A DNA stretch of 64,000 nucleotides from Oleiharenicola lentus (GCF_004118375.1 NZ_SDHX01000001.1:3103693-3167692), one strand, 5' to 3'. Counted from the first letter of the stretch, positions 1 to 9,380 are shown. The notes: generated by a model not told the origin, from the letters alone. Numbers and translations are program-made.

Positions 1-355
1 ACTTGTAGATCTCTCCCTTCTGAAAGAGCTGCTGGAGGATGTCGCGCACGACCTTCTTGTGCCGCTCCTCGGTGGTGCGGATGAAGTCGTCGTTGGTGAT
101 CGTCAGGCGCGGCAGCAGCCCGCGGAACTCCTGGCTGACCTCGTCGCAGAACTGCTGGGGCGGGATGCCGCGTTTGCGGGCGCTGGCCTGGACCTTCTGG
201 CCGTGCTCGTCCACGCCGGTCAGGAAGTGCACCTCATCGCCCATCATCCGCCGGAACCGGGCAATGACGTCCGTCAGCACCTTCTCGTAGGCATGGCCGA
301 GGTGCGGCGAACCGTTCACATAGTCGATGGCGGTCGTGATGTAGAAACGCGGCAT
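1..355 (-). CDS. metG: Methionyl-tRNA synthetase, N-terminal part (cut by window edge)
   Basis: Translating the minus strand from the ATG at 355 gives MPRFYITTAIDYVNGSPHLG followed by HAYEKVLTD, and then FLTGVDEHGQKVQ. This is the start of a class Ia methionyl-tRNA synthetase, which charges tRNA-Met in the cytoplasm. The HIGH-type ATP motif is HLGH at residues 18-21, and the DEHGQK segment is the usual MetG signature. Only 118 residues are present, so the KMSKS loop and the anticodon domain lie outside the window. The gene is divergent from the sensor kinase that follows. Confidence 0.95.
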   Translation of the reverse strand, partial: MPRFYITTAIDYVNGSPHLGHAYEKVLTDVIARFRRMMGDEVHFLTGVDEHGQKVQASARKRGIPPQQFCDEVSQEFRGLLPRLTITNDDFIRTTEERHKKVVRDILQQLFQKGEIYK

Positions 356-445
356 AAAAGGGTCAAAAGATGTAGCCGGGCCGGGGCGTTTGTCGAAGGT
401 TTTGACGAACCCCTCATCCCCGGCCTAACCTTCGGCCAGTCCCGC

Positions 446-1690
446 ATGCATCCCCTCACCCGCTCCATCGGCCTGGCCCTGCTGCTGTTGCTGCTTTTCC
501 TGGCCGCGGCCCTGAGCCTCCAGTGGTGGCTGACCAAAGAGACCCGCCATCTGCAACGCCTGGCCGTGGACGAGCAACGCGCGCGCTTGGGGCGGATTAT
601 CGCGCTGAGCGGTTTGCCGCCGGAGCGCTGGGATGCCTATTTTCAGAAGGAACTCGGTGCCATGGTCGGCGGCACGGTCGAACTCTACCAAACCGGGCAA
701 GCTCCCGCCACCCCTGGACCGGCAGGCGGACTGAGCTTCACCATGCCGGTCGGAAACATGCCGGGCTGGGAGGCGCGGGTGAGTTTCGCGACACCTGCAC
801 TGACCCGCACCCAGGTGCTGCATCAGCGTATCATGGCCACCGTGGTTCTGCTGGCTCTCTTGCTCGGTCTGGTGCCGTTGCTGGCCATCCTGATTGAAAG
901 CCGCCGATCGTCCATGGAGTCCACCACCCGCGCTCCCTGGGGACAGGCACGGGCCGAGGCGACGAGCTTGCAGGAGCTGGCCCGGCTGACCCACGAGCGA
1001 GGCACCGCCCTCGCGGTGGAGCACGCCGCGCGCGCCCGCGCCGAGGAGGATCTGCAGGTCAACCGCAGCCTGCTCGACCGCTCCGTCGCCGAACGCGTGC
1101 GCCTGGGCCGCGAGTTGCACGACAACATCTGCCAGACCCTCTACGCCGTGTGCCTCACCCTGGAGAGCGTGCAGAAGAAATCCGACCTCGCCCCGGAAAT
1201 GCAGGAGCGCATGCAGCAATGCCTGGCCGAGTTGCGGCGCGTCAACCAGGAGGTGCGCTCCTACCTGCAAGATCTCGAGCCGGGCAGCGTCAACGGCCAG
1301 TCCTTCAACGCGGCGCTCGCCGGCATGCTGGGATCACTGCCCACCGGAGACGAGGTTCGCATCGAGCGCCGGCTCGACGCCGAGACCCTGGAGCTGATAC
1401 CTTCGCCGCAAGTGGCCGAAATCATGAACATCCTGCGAGAAGCCGTGAGCAACAGCCTGCGGCATGGCGGCGCCCGCCGGATCATCCTCCGCGCTGGCCG
1501 CAACGACGAATCGATCGCGCTATCCGTGCAGGATGACGGCCGGGGCTTCAGCCCCGAGGCCAGCCGGGGCCACGGTCTGGACAACATGCAAGCCCGGGCC
1601 CTCGGCCTCGGCGGCGGCTTGCAAGTCGAGTCCACGCCCGGTCAGGGCACCCGCATCATCCTCACCTTGCCGCTGCCCGCCCACTCATGA
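446..1690 (+). CDS. NarL-family sensor histidine kinase (HisKA_3)
   Basis: A 414-residue membrane sensor kinase. The first transmembrane helix is at about residues 7-27 and the second at about 130-150, with a periplasmic sensor of about 100 residues between them. A cytoplasmic coiled linker leads to a HisKA_3 dimerisation domain whose box is GRELHDNICQTLY, phospho-acceptor His225. A HATPase_c domain follows with VSNSLRHGG (N box), DDGRGF and GHGLDNM (G boxes). The ATG at 446 is chosen because it directly precedes the first hydrophobic helix; the frame stays open further upstream but runs into metG. The stop overlaps the next start (ATGA at 1687), so kinase and regulator are translationally coupled partners. 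The signal sensed is unknown. Confidence 0.88.
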   Translation: MHPLTRSIGLALLLLLLFLAAALSLQWWLTKETRHLQRLAVDEQRARLGRIIALSGLPPERWDAYFQKELGAMVGGTVELYQTGQAPATPGPAGGLSFTMPVGNMPGWEARVSFATPALTRTQVLHQRIMATVVLLALLLGLVPLLAILIESRRSSMESTTRAPWGQARAEATSLQELARLTHERGTALAVEHAARARAEEDLQVNRSLLDRSVAERVRLGRELHDNICQTLYAVCLTLESVQKKSDLAPEMQERMQQCLAELRRVNQEVRSYLQDLEPGSVNGQSFNAALAGMLGSLPTGDEVRIERRLDAETLELIPSPQVAEIMNILREAVSNSLRHGGARRIILRAGRNDESIALSVQDDGRGFSPEASRGHGLDNMQARALGLGGGLQVESTPGQGTRIILTLPLPAHS

Positions 1691-2355
1691 GCGCTTCCTC
1701 GGCCAGCATCATCCGTATCATCCTGGTTGACGACAGCCCCATCGTCCGACTCGGCCTGCGCAGCGCCCTGGAGGACTACGCCGACATCCAGATCGTCGGC
1801 GAGGCCGGCACCGCGGCGGCAGGGTTGGAACTGCTGAACCGCTTGAAACCGGATGTCGTGATGCTGGACCTGCACTTGCCGGACAAATCCGGACTGCTGG
1901 CGTGTCGCGACTACCTCAAATCGCGCCCGGGCACTCCCGTGCTCATCCTGACTTCCAGCAACAGCGAACGGAATGTGCATGAAGCCATAGCCGCCGGGGC
2001 CAAAGGCTACCTTCTGAAGGAGAACGATGGCCCGACCCTGGCCTCCGCCTTGAGAGCAGTGGCGCGGGGCGATTCCGTGCTGGATCCCTCCATGGCCAGT
2101 CAAGTGGTCAACTTGGTCCGCCACGGCGGCACGCAAAGCGCTAACGACAAGCTGGATGCGCTTTCACCGCAAGAGCGTCGGGTGGTCGCCTTATTGGCCG
2201 GTGGTATGACCAACAAGGAAATCGGCGAACAGCTGGGGCTGACCGAGAAAACGGTGAAGAACTACCTCGCGACCATCTTCACCAAGCTAAACATCACCCG
2301 CCGCACCCAGGCAGCCGCACTCTATGTTGAAGCGGGGAAAGCGGGGCAGCATTAA
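1687..2355 (+). CDS. LuxR/NarL-family response regulator
   Basis: A 222-residue response regulator. The receiver domain (about 8-125) carries the acidic pair D15-D16, phospho-acceptor D61 in VVMLDLHLP, and the conserved Lys in GYLLKEND. A GerE-type helix-turn-helix follows (about 153-215): LSPQERRVVALLAGGMTNKE then IGEQLGLTEKTVKNYL. It overlaps the upstream kinase by four bases and is its likely cognate output. The nearest downstream genes are the pseudopilin operon, which is a plausible target by proximity only. Confidence 0.9.
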   Translation: MSASSASIIRIILVDDSPIVRLGLRSALEDYADIQIVGEAGTAAAGLELLNRLKPDVVMLDLHLPDKSGLLACRDYLKSRPGTPVLILTSSNSERNVHEAIAAGAKGYLLKENDGPTLASALRAVARGDSVLDPSMASQVVNLVRHGGTQSANDKLDALSPQERRVVALLAGGMTNKEIGEQLGLTEKTVKNYLATIFTKLNITRRTQAAALYVEAGKAGQH

Positions 2356-2363
2356 TGACCAAT

Positions 2364-2379
2364 AGAGGCTTAAGCCTCT
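2364..2379. repeat. Perfect 16-bp palindrome after the response regulator
   Basis: AGAGGCTTAAGCCTCT is a perfect inverted repeat nine bases after the regulator stop. A short T run lies about 16 bases further on. It could be a weak intrinsic terminator or an operator. The other 150 bases before the first pseudopilin gene show nothing recognisable. Confidence 0.35.
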
Positions 2380-2531
2380 GGCCATAACAGAGTCTTTTTC
2401 TGCGGCCATAGGGCCATATCGGGTTTCACCGGCTTAGGCTACTATGGCCGCCGATGCATCCCCACCCGTCCAGCAATATTCACGCGCGGAGAGGAACAAC
2501 GATTCCTTCTGCATGCGTTGAGGGCACCACC

Positions 2532-3149
2532 GTGGTAGCTCCAATCCAGCCGCGTAAAAAATCCAGCGGCGTCACCCTCGTCGAAGTCATGGTCGCACTG
2601 ACCCTGATGGCGGGCGTGATGTTGGGCTTTATCGGCACCTTTATCCAAAGCCGCCGGGTGACCGAGTCGAGCGTGCTGCATGCCGCCGCAACTTCGATGA
2701 CCTATGGGATCATCGAGCAAATCAAGCAGCTCGACTACACGACGCTCTTGCCGAGCTACGAGACGGATCCTTTTGCGCCGTCGGCGACAACCCCGCCCTA
2801 CTTCCGGGTCCGGCTTAACCAATCAAAGGTAGTCTGGTTGAAGGTGGTCCACACCACGGCGGGCAACACCCCGAAGGGACCCACGACCACGCCCGATGCC
2901 TCGGTCAAGGCAGCCGACATCGGCGCCATCGACAACTACACCGGCAGCATTCCCCTCTCGACCGTCACCGGCACGGCCTCGCAGCAAATCAACATGAACA
3001 TCTGGGTGTGGATCGACGAGATTCCCGACGGCGACGCCAGCGAGGTGAAGAAAATCACTCTGGTCTACACTTACAGCTACCTCGATGGCCGCGTCGAACG
3101 CGTCATTCGCGACCGTGAGGTCATCATTCGCACCCGCTTCGATCAATGA
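2532..3149 (+). CDS. Type IV/type II pseudopilin-like protein
   Basis: A protein of about 205 residues with a class III prepilin leader. From the GTG at 2532 it reads VVAPIQPRKKSSG then VTLVEVMVALTLMAGVMLGF: a short basic leader, Gly13 at the prepilin-peptidase site, Glu at mature position +5 and a hydrophobic N-terminal helix. This start is preferred because GAGGG lies just upstream and gives a normal 13-residue leader. An ATG at 2454 in the same frame would add 26 residues of unlikely leader. It is the first gene of a three-gene operon (ATGA overlap at 3146). It is probably a minor pilin or pseudopilin of a secretion or pilus apparatus. The export machinery is not in this window. Confidence 0.75.
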   Translation: MVAPIQPRKKSSGVTLVEVMVALTLMAGVMLGFIGTFIQSRRVTESSVLHAAATSMTYGIIEQIKQLDYTTLLPSYETDPFAPSATTPPYFRVRLNQSKVVWLKVVHTTAGNTPKGPTTTPDASVKAADIGAIDNYTGSIPLSTVTGTASQQINMNIWVWIDEIPDGDASEVKKITLVYTYSYLDGRVERVIRDREVIIRTRFDQ

Positions 3150-3961
3150 AAACATCCCCGACCAATTCCCGACGTCTCCACCAGCGCGGTTTCACCTTGG
3201 TGGAGGTTCTGATCAGCATGACCGTGATCTCCATCGTCATGACAATGTGCCTGAGCACGTTCCTCTTCGGCCTGCGCACGATGTATAAGGACAGCCAGCG
3301 CCTGGAAACCAACGCCACGCTGCGGTCCCTCATGGCCCAGATTTCCAAGGAGACGCTGGACGCCTCGTTCTTCTACCTCTTCCCGTATTACACCGATATC
3401 GACACCAATGTCAGTCTGGTGGCCGGCGAAGCGGGCGGCCCTTCATCCATGCAACTCGAGGATGCGGCTGACAACGACTACGACAAGTGGATCGCCCATG
3501 GCGACTGTTTGGTGCTGGTGACCGCGACGTCCCAATACCGGACCAGTGATATCCGGCAGATCCGAATCTATTACCGGATGACGGGCAGCCAGGAGAAGCG
3601 AAACGTCCCGCAGGAAATGCGCTACTATGAAACCAAGGATTGGGGTGAGGGTTCCTCCTCCACCTCGAACGGCCACCCGCTCACCGGCCTCGCCGCGGAA
3701 CTTAATGCCATAAACCTGGCCGGAAACGCCAGCCCGACGGGTTACAAGGTGCTCGCCGATCAAACCATCGGACGGGCGGTAACGGTGGCCTCTTCACCCT
3801 TTGTCGTGGGCGACCGCTACCCGTCATTCTCGTCTGAATCGCCCGATTCCACCGCCACAAACGGCTTCATCGCGATCAACATGGAAGTCGTGAACGGCAC
3901 CACCCGGAACAACATGCTCTCCAGCTCCAGTTTCAACTACACCGTCTCGCCCCGACGCTAA
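3146..3961 (+). CDS. Pseudopilin-like protein (prepilin N-methylation motif)
   Basis: A 271-residue protein with leader MKTSPTNSRRLHQRG and then FTLVEVLISMTVISIVMTMC. Gly15 is the predicted peptidase cleavage site, the mature protein starts with Phe, and Glu is at +5. This is the classical N-methylation motif, PilW/GspJ-like in size and layout. The rest is a Ser/Thr/Asn-rich globular domain. Its start overlaps the preceding stop by four bases and the next gene begins three bases after its stop, so the three genes form one unit. The assignment to type IV pili rather than type II secretion is open. Confidence 0.8.
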   Translation: MKTSPTNSRRLHQRGFTLVEVLISMTVISIVMTMCLSTFLFGLRTMYKDSQRLETNATLRSLMAQISKETLDASFFYLFPYYTDIDTNVSLVAGEAGGPSSMQLEDAADNDYDKWIAHGDCLVLVTATSQYRTSDIRQIRIYYRMTGSQEKRNVPQEMRYYETKDWGEGSSSTSNGHPLTGLAAELNAINLAGNASPTGYKVLADQTIGRAVTVASSPFVVGDRYPSFSSESPDSTATNGFIAINMEVVNGTTRNNMLSSSSFNYTVSPRR

Positions 3962-3964
3962 GCC

Positions 3965-6949
3965 ATGAACAACCACCGTATCTCCTCCTTCTCTCGTGAA
4001 CGCGGTTCCGCGTTGCTGACCGTAGTCATTTTCACGGCGGTAATGGCCATTCTGACCGCCAGCATGCTGAATTACACCGTCAGTGAGCGGCGCGGCAACG
4101 AACGAAACCGCCTCATCCTGCGCACCAAAAACGCGGCCGAAAACATTTGTCTCTATGGTGCCGAGCAGATCACGACGAAACTCTATCGCCTGCGCAGTGC
4201 CACGACCATGGCATTCATCGGCGGCAGCAACCAGGTGACACTGCCTCCGGAATCTGTCCTGCAGGCCGCGAGCAAAAAATATTCTGCCGGAGACAGCACG
4301 ATGGAGATTTTTGCCGGCCTGACCAGTGCGACCGGCCTCCAGTTCATTGATCCGGCGGTCTCCCCCAACGACCCGAACGCCGGCCTGCAGGTCAACACCG
4401 CGACCGTCCCGATTATCTCCAAGGCCACCGGCTGGCATTCCGCCCTGGGTAACATCACATCCTATGCCCGCCAGGACCTGGCCGTGGACTTTGTGCCCCT
4501 TTTCCAGTTCGGCGTTTTCTACAACATGGATTTGGAGATCTGGCCCGGTGCCAACATGACCCTGGCTGGCCCGGTGCACAGCAACGGCGAGATCAATGCC
4601 CGTTCGGCCCCGGGATTCACCGCCACCATTGCGTTTCTTGACCGCGTATCCACCTCGAAGGGCTTTTATGCCGATGCCAACAAGCAGGGTGACTCCATCC
4701 AGTCCAACGGCGCGATCATGAGCGGCGCCGGCGGCGATGCCCCGGTGACCTTCAAACATACCACCACCGGCACGGCGACTGCCATCAAGTCGAGTTCGAA
4801 CGTCTGGCGGGATCACAAATATGGCAATTCCAGCGAGACCACGACCACCCAGAACAATTTCAAGGTATTCGCGACCAATACCTATGCCATCAATCTCCGC
4901 ACCAGCGTGCATGGGGTGACTGAACTTGTCCTCCCCGCGGTCACCGGTTATTCGAAGACCGACAATCCCGCAACCGCGACAGAGGATGAGCGGGACAACG
5001 GCCGCCAGATCATATCCCCGCCCAATCACCAGGATTGGAACGGCACCAGCTGGGTGGACACCACCGACAGCGGGGCCATCAAGGAGATCAAGATCTCCCG
5101 TCAGGCCGGTCTCTATATCGTGGCAAACCCGGACGACACAACGCGCACCGGCAAGCTGCCCGATGGCAGCAACATCACCATGCTGCCGCGGACCTATCGC
5201 GCCTTCCTCAACACCGTGGGTTCCGACCTGAGCCACACCATCCAGGAAGTCATCCTGCCCGGCCAGCCTTGCTACGGTTACAATAACAACGGCACCCCCA
5301 CTGACGATACCGACGACTGGATGTATGTAAACAATCTCCCCAACCGCTACACCACTTCCACGGTCATCGGCCACAATCAGTTCCTGCGGATGCTGCAACC
5401 TTCCTACACTCACGTGCGCCGCTATAACGGTTCAGCCTGGGTGGCCACGGATGCCACCACCCTGCCCGATGGCGCCGGATACACGACCGGTTCTCCCACC
5501 ATGTCGTCGTTCACGGACGGCTACTTTTTTGACATGCGGCGCGCCACCAACAACTCGGGCCTGGCGGCACTTGGCGCCTCAGGCTCATTCCGTTCCAGCA
5601 ACGCCTACACGCCGCGCCCTATCGCCAAGATCGACTTCGACCTGACCCGGTTCCGTATGTGCGTTGAACGCACCCTCTCGGGCACGTCGGGAAATTATGC
5701 CGCCAGCGACACGGCGTCCACCATCTACGTTGTGTCCGCTCCCAACTCGGGCAATTGGACCAATTCCATCTTCAACCCCTCCGGCACCGCCGCCGCGAAA
5801 AGCCTGGGGCTGGGCGGCTCATTCACGACCTTTCCCACGAGCACGACCCTGACCGCCCAGGATCCCTACCGGATGTATCTCGCGCCCTCCGCCCCCACGA
5901 GCGCGGCGGTCATCACCCAGATTGCCACCGATCCGTCTGTCTACGCCGTCGGCGGAGCGGACTTGGTCAGCAATTCCTCGAAAAAGCCCTGGTATGACGG
6001 CGTCACCGTTTACATCCACTCGGTGGATGCCGAGAAACGCGCCAAAACTTCCGGGGTTCCGGACCGCATTGACTCCGGTGTGAGACTTTGGAACGGCCGC
6101 GGACCCATCATCTCCCTCGATGGCACCACCTACCCCAACAAAACCGGCTTCACCTTCTGCACCAACGATGCCGCGTATATCATCGGACATTTCAATGCGG
6201 ACGGAACGATCAACTCGACCACGACTGCCACAGGCAACGGTGGCTACAGTGCCCGCTACCCCGATTCCGCCAATGAGAAGCTCTGCGCCGTGATGGCCGA
6301 TGCAATCACCCTACTGTCCCAACCGGTTTACTCGAGTGGCACCACCCCCTACTCCCAGAGCGGCGGCTGGTCCGACTCGCTGAGCGCCCACGCCACGGGC
6401 TCGACCGCCGCCGCCTGGGCCACCACCCAGCCCAGCAGCTCAAACGGCTCTGACGGCTCAAACACTTCCTTCGTGCCAGCAGCTCTCCCCTGGTCGGGCC
6501 GGACCGCGGGCACCAGCGGCTCCGCCCGCACCACCAAGTTTGATGCCACGACGACCGAAATTTCTTCCGCCCTATTGGTCGGCATAGTGCCAACCAAGCA
6601 TAACCCCAGCGGACTCACCGATGGGCCGGCCTCCTCCGGTCAAAATGGCCAGGTCAGCGGCGGACTGCACAACTTCCCCCGCCTGCTTGAAGTCTGGGGC
6701 TCGTCCGGCCTCTACATCCGCGGTTCAATGGTGGCGATGTTCGAAAGCCGCGTGGCCATGGAACCATGGAGCCAACGCGTTTACTCCGCGCCTGCGCGCA
6801 CCTGGGGTTTGCACCACAATCTCGCCAGTGCGGCGCACGATCTCCCGCTCGAGCCGGTGCTGCTCGGAGCCCGCCGCCTGGGCTTCAAGGAAATCACCGC
6901 CGCGGAGTATGCCACCCTCAAGGCCGCGATCGAGGCGCTGCCCCACTAA
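3965..6949 (+). CDS. Large PilX-like exported protein of the pseudopilin operon
   Basis: A 994-residue protein. It starts with a prepilin-like basic leader (MNNHRISSFSRERG) and a hydrophobic helix SALLTVVIFTAVMAILTASM, but it lacks the Glu at mature +5, as PilX/GspK-like proteins often do. The long remainder is rich in Thr, Ser, Asn and Gly with many Asp-Gly turns, consistent with an extended surface or tip protein of mainly beta structure. I recognise no catalytic motif. It is the last gene of the pseudopilin operon and its 3' end overlaps the convergent rdgB by 32 bases. It may be a tip adhesin or minor-pilin complex component; that is inference from position and leader. Confidence 0.65.
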   Translation: MNNHRISSFSRERGSALLTVVIFTAVMAILTASMLNYTVSERRGNERNRLILRTKNAAENICLYGAEQITTKLYRLRSATTMAFIGGSNQVTLPPESVLQAASKKYSAGDSTMEIFAGLTSATGLQFIDPAVSPNDPNAGLQVNTATVPIISKATGWHSALGNITSYARQDLAVDFVPLFQFGVFYNMDLEIWPGANMTLAGPVHSNGEINARSAPGFTATIAFLDRVSTSKGFYADANKQGDSIQSNGAIMSGAGGDAPVTFKHTTTGTATAIKSSSNVWRDHKYGNSSETTTTQNNFKVFATNTYAINLRTSVHGVTELVLPAVTGYSKTDNPATATEDERDNGRQIISPPNHQDWNGTSWVDTTDSGAIKEIKISRQAGLYIVANPDDTTRTGKLPDGSNITMLPRTYRAFLNTVGSDLSHTIQEVILPGQPCYGYNNNGTPTDDTDDWMYVNNLPNRYTTSTVIGHNQFLRMLQPSYTHVRRYNGSAWVATDATTLPDGAGYTTGSPTMSSFTDGYFFDMRRATNNSGLAALGASGSFRSSNAYTPRPIAKIDFDLTRFRMCVERTLSGTSGNYAASDTASTIYVVSAPNSGNWTNSIFNPSGTAAAKSLGLGGSFTTFPTSTTLTAQDPYRMYLAPSAPTSAAVITQIATDPSVYAVGGADLVSNSSKKPWYDGVTVYIHSVDAEKRAKTSGVPDRIDSGVRLWNGRGPIISLDGTTYPNKTGFTFCTNDAAYIIGHFNADGTINSTTTATGNGGYSARYPDSANEKLCAVMADAITLLSQPVYSSGTTPYSQSGGWSDSLSAHATGSTAAAWATTQPSSSNGSDGSNTSFVPAALPWSGRTAGTSGSARTTKFDATTTEISSALLVGIVPTKHNPSGLTDGPASSGQNGQVSGGLHNFPRLLEVWGSSGLYIRGSMVAMFESRVAMEPWSQRVYSAPARTWGLHHNLASAAHDLPLEPVLLGARRLGFKEITAAEYATLKAAIEALPH

Positions 6950-7580
6950 TCCGGCTCCTCCACCACTCCACCAGAATCAGCCATGCGCGTCCGCGGTGGC
7001 TGATTTTGTTTTTTTCGGCATCGGACAACTGCGCATAAGTGCAAGCATGGCCCGCCGGGATGAACAGCGGATCATACCCGAAGCCGCGCCCCCCCTGTGG
7101 CTCGCGCGCGAGCACGCCTTCGCACCGGCCCTCAAACACCTCCTCCGCGCCCCCCCCGAGAAGCACGAGCACACACACGAACCGTGCCGCGCGGCGACTC
7201 TCCGGCACATCGCGCATCACCTCGGTGAGCTTGCGCAGATTGGCGGCCGCGTCGTGCTGCGGGCCGGCGAAATACGCCGACTCCACGCCGGGCGCGCCGT
7301 CGAGCGCGTCCACGCATACGCCGCTGTCGTCGGCCAGCACCCAACTCCCGGCCGGCAACTGCGCAAGCAGGGCCTGCGCCTTCTTCCGGGCGTTGCCGAC
7401 GAAAGTCCCCGCATCCTCGACCACTTCGGGCATCGGGTTGGCCGGCACGATCCGCAGCGGGAGGCGGGATTCGTCTGCAAGCCTCTGAAATTCCTCCGCC
7501 TTGTGCCGATTGCCCGAGGCCAGGTGAATGACCTGGAGCCGGGGTGGCTCCGCGCGGGTCTTTTCAGGCTCAGGCGCCAT
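6918..7580 (-). CDS. rdgB: XTP/dITP diphosphatase (RdgB/HAM1 family)
   Basis: A nucleoside-triphosphate pyrophosphatase that removes non-canonical purine nucleotides (XTP, ITP) from the pool. Family motifs are visible: LASGNRHKAEEFQ near the N-terminus, WVLADDSGVCVDALDGAPGV with the catalytic DDSG, GRGFGYDPLFIP, and SDAEKNKISHRGRA. The start is placed at the ATG at 7580 (MAPEPEKTR), 11 bases inside the end of ribD, which implies coupling. An in-frame start at 7607 also exists but only adds residues overlapping ribD. The C-terminal tail after HRGRA is about 20 residues longer than usual and runs into the 3' end of the convergent pilus gene. Confidence 0.92.
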   Translation of the reverse strand: MAPEPEKTRAEPPRLQVIHLASGNRHKAEEFQRLADESRLPLRIVPANPMPEVVEDAGTFVGNARKKAQALLAQLPAGSWVLADDSGVCVDALDGAPGVESAYFAGPQHDAAANLRKLTEVMRDVPESRRAARFVCVLVLLGGGAEEVFEGRCEGVLAREPQGGRGFGYDPLFIPAGHACTYAQLSDAEKNKISHRGRAWLILVEWWRSRISGAAPRSRP

Positions 7581-8739
7581 AGTCCTTCCGATTGAAGGTC
7601 GCCTCATCCACGAACATCCGGTCGGGATACTTCACAAAGCCGCGCATCAGCGTGTCATCCCCGTGCACCTCGTGCCGCACCTGCTGCAGGCGGATGGCCT
7701 GCGCCAGCGTCTCGGTACGCAGGCCGCGCAGGATCGCCTTGCCCTTGTCGTCGGCGAACAACACCGGCGCATGGTAGGTGAAAAGGTAGTCGAGTTCGCG
7801 CGATTGCAGCAGCTCGCTCAACAGCTGGGCTCCGCCCTCGAAGAACACCCCGGTGATGCCCTCCTGGGCACAACGGGCGCGAAAATCCTCGAAGTTCACC
7901 TTGGGTGTCGTGGAGTTGAGCACCCAGGCCTTCACGCCCATGGCATTGAGTTTCCGCACATAGCCGAGGCCGCCGTGCGGGGTCGTCACCACGATGGTGC
8001 GGTCGCGGAACTCATCGGTATAGACCCCGGGCATCGACTTGTCCGTGACCGTGCGCAGCAGGCCGTCGAACACAAAGCGCCACGGACACCACTCGACTCC
8101 GTCCACCCGCGCCGTGAGCCGAGGGTTGTCGGCCCGCACCGTGCCGGCGCCGACCGCGATGGCAGGAAAATAACGGCGCCACAGGTGGCCGTTGGCCCTG
8201 GCCGCCTCGCCGGTGATCCATTTCGAGTCCCCGGTCCGGGTGGCCACTTTGCCATCGAGCGTCACTCCCGACTTGGCCGCCAGCAGTGACCGTCCGGTCG
8301 TGATCCAGTGATTGAAAATGAGGTTCAGGTCGGTGCAGTCGGCCGCGAGCACGCCCTCGACCACCTCCACCCCGCCGGCACGCAGCAATTCAAAGCCCTT
8401 GCCCGCGTGGGCAGGATTCGGATCGGTCGCGCCCACCACCACCCGGCTGATGCCGGCGTCCACAATGGCATCGGTGCAAGGCGGGGTGCGCCCGTGCGTG
8501 CAACAGGGCTCCAAGGTCACGTAGAGCGTGGCCCCGGCCCGGGGTTTGCGTCCCAGCGCGCGCAACGCCTTGATCTCCGCGTGGGGCTCGCCGGCCTTGG
8601 CGTGAAAACCCTCGGCCACCACCGCGCCTTCTTCTACGATTACGGCGCCCACCAGCGGATTCGGGTGCGTATCGCCCCAGCCCCGGCGGGCCGCCGCCAG
8701 TGCCTGACGCATGAATGCCTCGTGCCGGGGTTCGCTCAT
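7570..8739 (-). CDS. ribD: Bifunctional riboflavin deaminase/reductase RibD
   Basis: A 389-residue enzyme for two successive riboflavin steps: deamination of the diaminohydroxyphosphoribosylaminopyrimidine and NADPH-dependent reduction of the ribosyl chain. The N-terminal CMP/dCMP-type deaminase domain (about 5-150) has the zinc motifs HAEIKAL and PCCTHGRTPPC. The C-terminal RibD_C reductase domain (about 155-375) includes SLLAAKSGVTLDGKVAT and SKWITGEAARA. Its ATG overlaps the stop of the upstream MBL hydrolase (ATGA at 8736-8739) and its end overlaps rdgB, so the three genes form a tight minus-strand operon. No FMN riboswitch is apparent because the gene is internal to the operon. Confidence 0.95.
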   Translation of the reverse strand: MSEPRHEAFMRQALAAARRGWGDTHPNPLVGAVIVEEGAVVAEGFHAKAGEPHAEIKALRALGRKPRAGATLYVTLEPCCTHGRTPPCTDAIVDAGISRVVVGATDPNPAHAGKGFELLRAGGVEVVEGVLAADCTDLNLIFNHWITTGRSLLAAKSGVTLDGKVATRTGDSKWITGEAARANGHLWRRYFPAIAVGAGTVRADNPRLTARVDGVEWCPWRFVFDGLLRTVTDKSMPGVYTDEFRDRTIVVTTPHGGLGYVRKLNAMGVKAWVLNSTTPKVNFEDFRARCAQEGITGVFFEGGAQLLSELLQSRELDYLFTYHAPVLFADDKGKAILRGLRTETLAQAIRLQQVRHEVHGDDTLMRGFVKYPDRMFVDEATFNRKDYGA

Positions 8740-9380
8740 GAAACAACGGCCGCCACGTAAGGGTTGGTTTCCTTCTCCACCCCCACGGTGGTGCGCTCAC
8801 CGTGACCGGGAAGCACGACCGTGTCGTCGGGCAGCGTGTAGATTTGCGCGCGGATGGAGCGCTCCAGCTCCTCAAAACTGCCGCCCGGCAAGTCCCAGCG
8901 CCCCACGCCACTGCTGAAGAGAGCATCGCCCACCAGTGCAATCTTGGCCGCGGCCTGATAAAACAGCACGTTGCCCGGACAATGTCCCGGCACGTGACGC
9001 ACCTCAAACTCCCGGCCGAACGCCTTGAGCATTTCACCCGGTTCAAGCCAGGCATCCACCTTGACGCCTTCCAGGCCGAGGCGTTGCCCCATGAATCCTT
9101 CCATGATCTCGGGCGTCTCGATCAGCGCCTGGTCGGCCCGGTGCGCGCGCACGATCGCGCCGGTGCTGCGCTTCACTTCGGCCGCCGCCTGCATGTGGTC
9201 CCAGTGCCCGTGCGTGAGCCAGAGTTCGGTCAGCCGGCAGCCGGCCTGCTGCAGGAGTGGAGTCACCTTCGCCATGATTTGGCCGGGCGCATCCACGAGC
9301 ACGGCTTCGCCCCGCTTGGGTTCCAGGAGGAGATAACCGTTGGTCTCGATCGGCCCGGAGGGCAGCACATGGATCTTCAC
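8736..9380 (-). CDS. MBL-fold metallo-hydrolase (glyoxalase II-like)
   Basis: About 214 residues of metallo-beta-lactamase fold. The metal motif is LTHGHWDHMQAAAE (HxHxDH), followed by HVPGHCPGNVLFY and VGDALFSSGVGRWDLPGG, the usual second and third metal-ligand regions. It belongs to the small cytosolic hydrolases often called hydroxyacylglutathione hydrolase-like; the natural thioester substrate cannot be read from sequence. The start is uncertain: GTG at 9380 gives VKIHVLPSGPIETNGYLL, which fits the family, while a TTG at 9422 would add 14 residues. It is located between a hybrid kinase (51-base gap) and ribD (ATGA overlap). Confidence 0.85.
   Translation of the reverse strand: MKIHVLPSGPIETNGYLLLEPKRGEAVLVDAPGQIMAKVTPLLQQAGCRLTELWLTHGHWDHMQAAAEVKRSTGAIVRAHRADQALIETPEIMEGFMGQRLGLEGVKVDAWLEPGEMLKAFGREFEVRHVPGHCPGNVLFYQAAAKIALVGDALFSSGVGRWDLPGGSFEELERSIRAQIYTLPDDTVVLPGHGERTTVGVEKETNPYVAAVVS

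Noticed and set aside
3824-5413. Minus-strand open frame of 529 codons within the large pilus gene
   Set aside because: No plausible start context or family similarity. The plus-strand gene has a prepilin-like leader and operon spacing.
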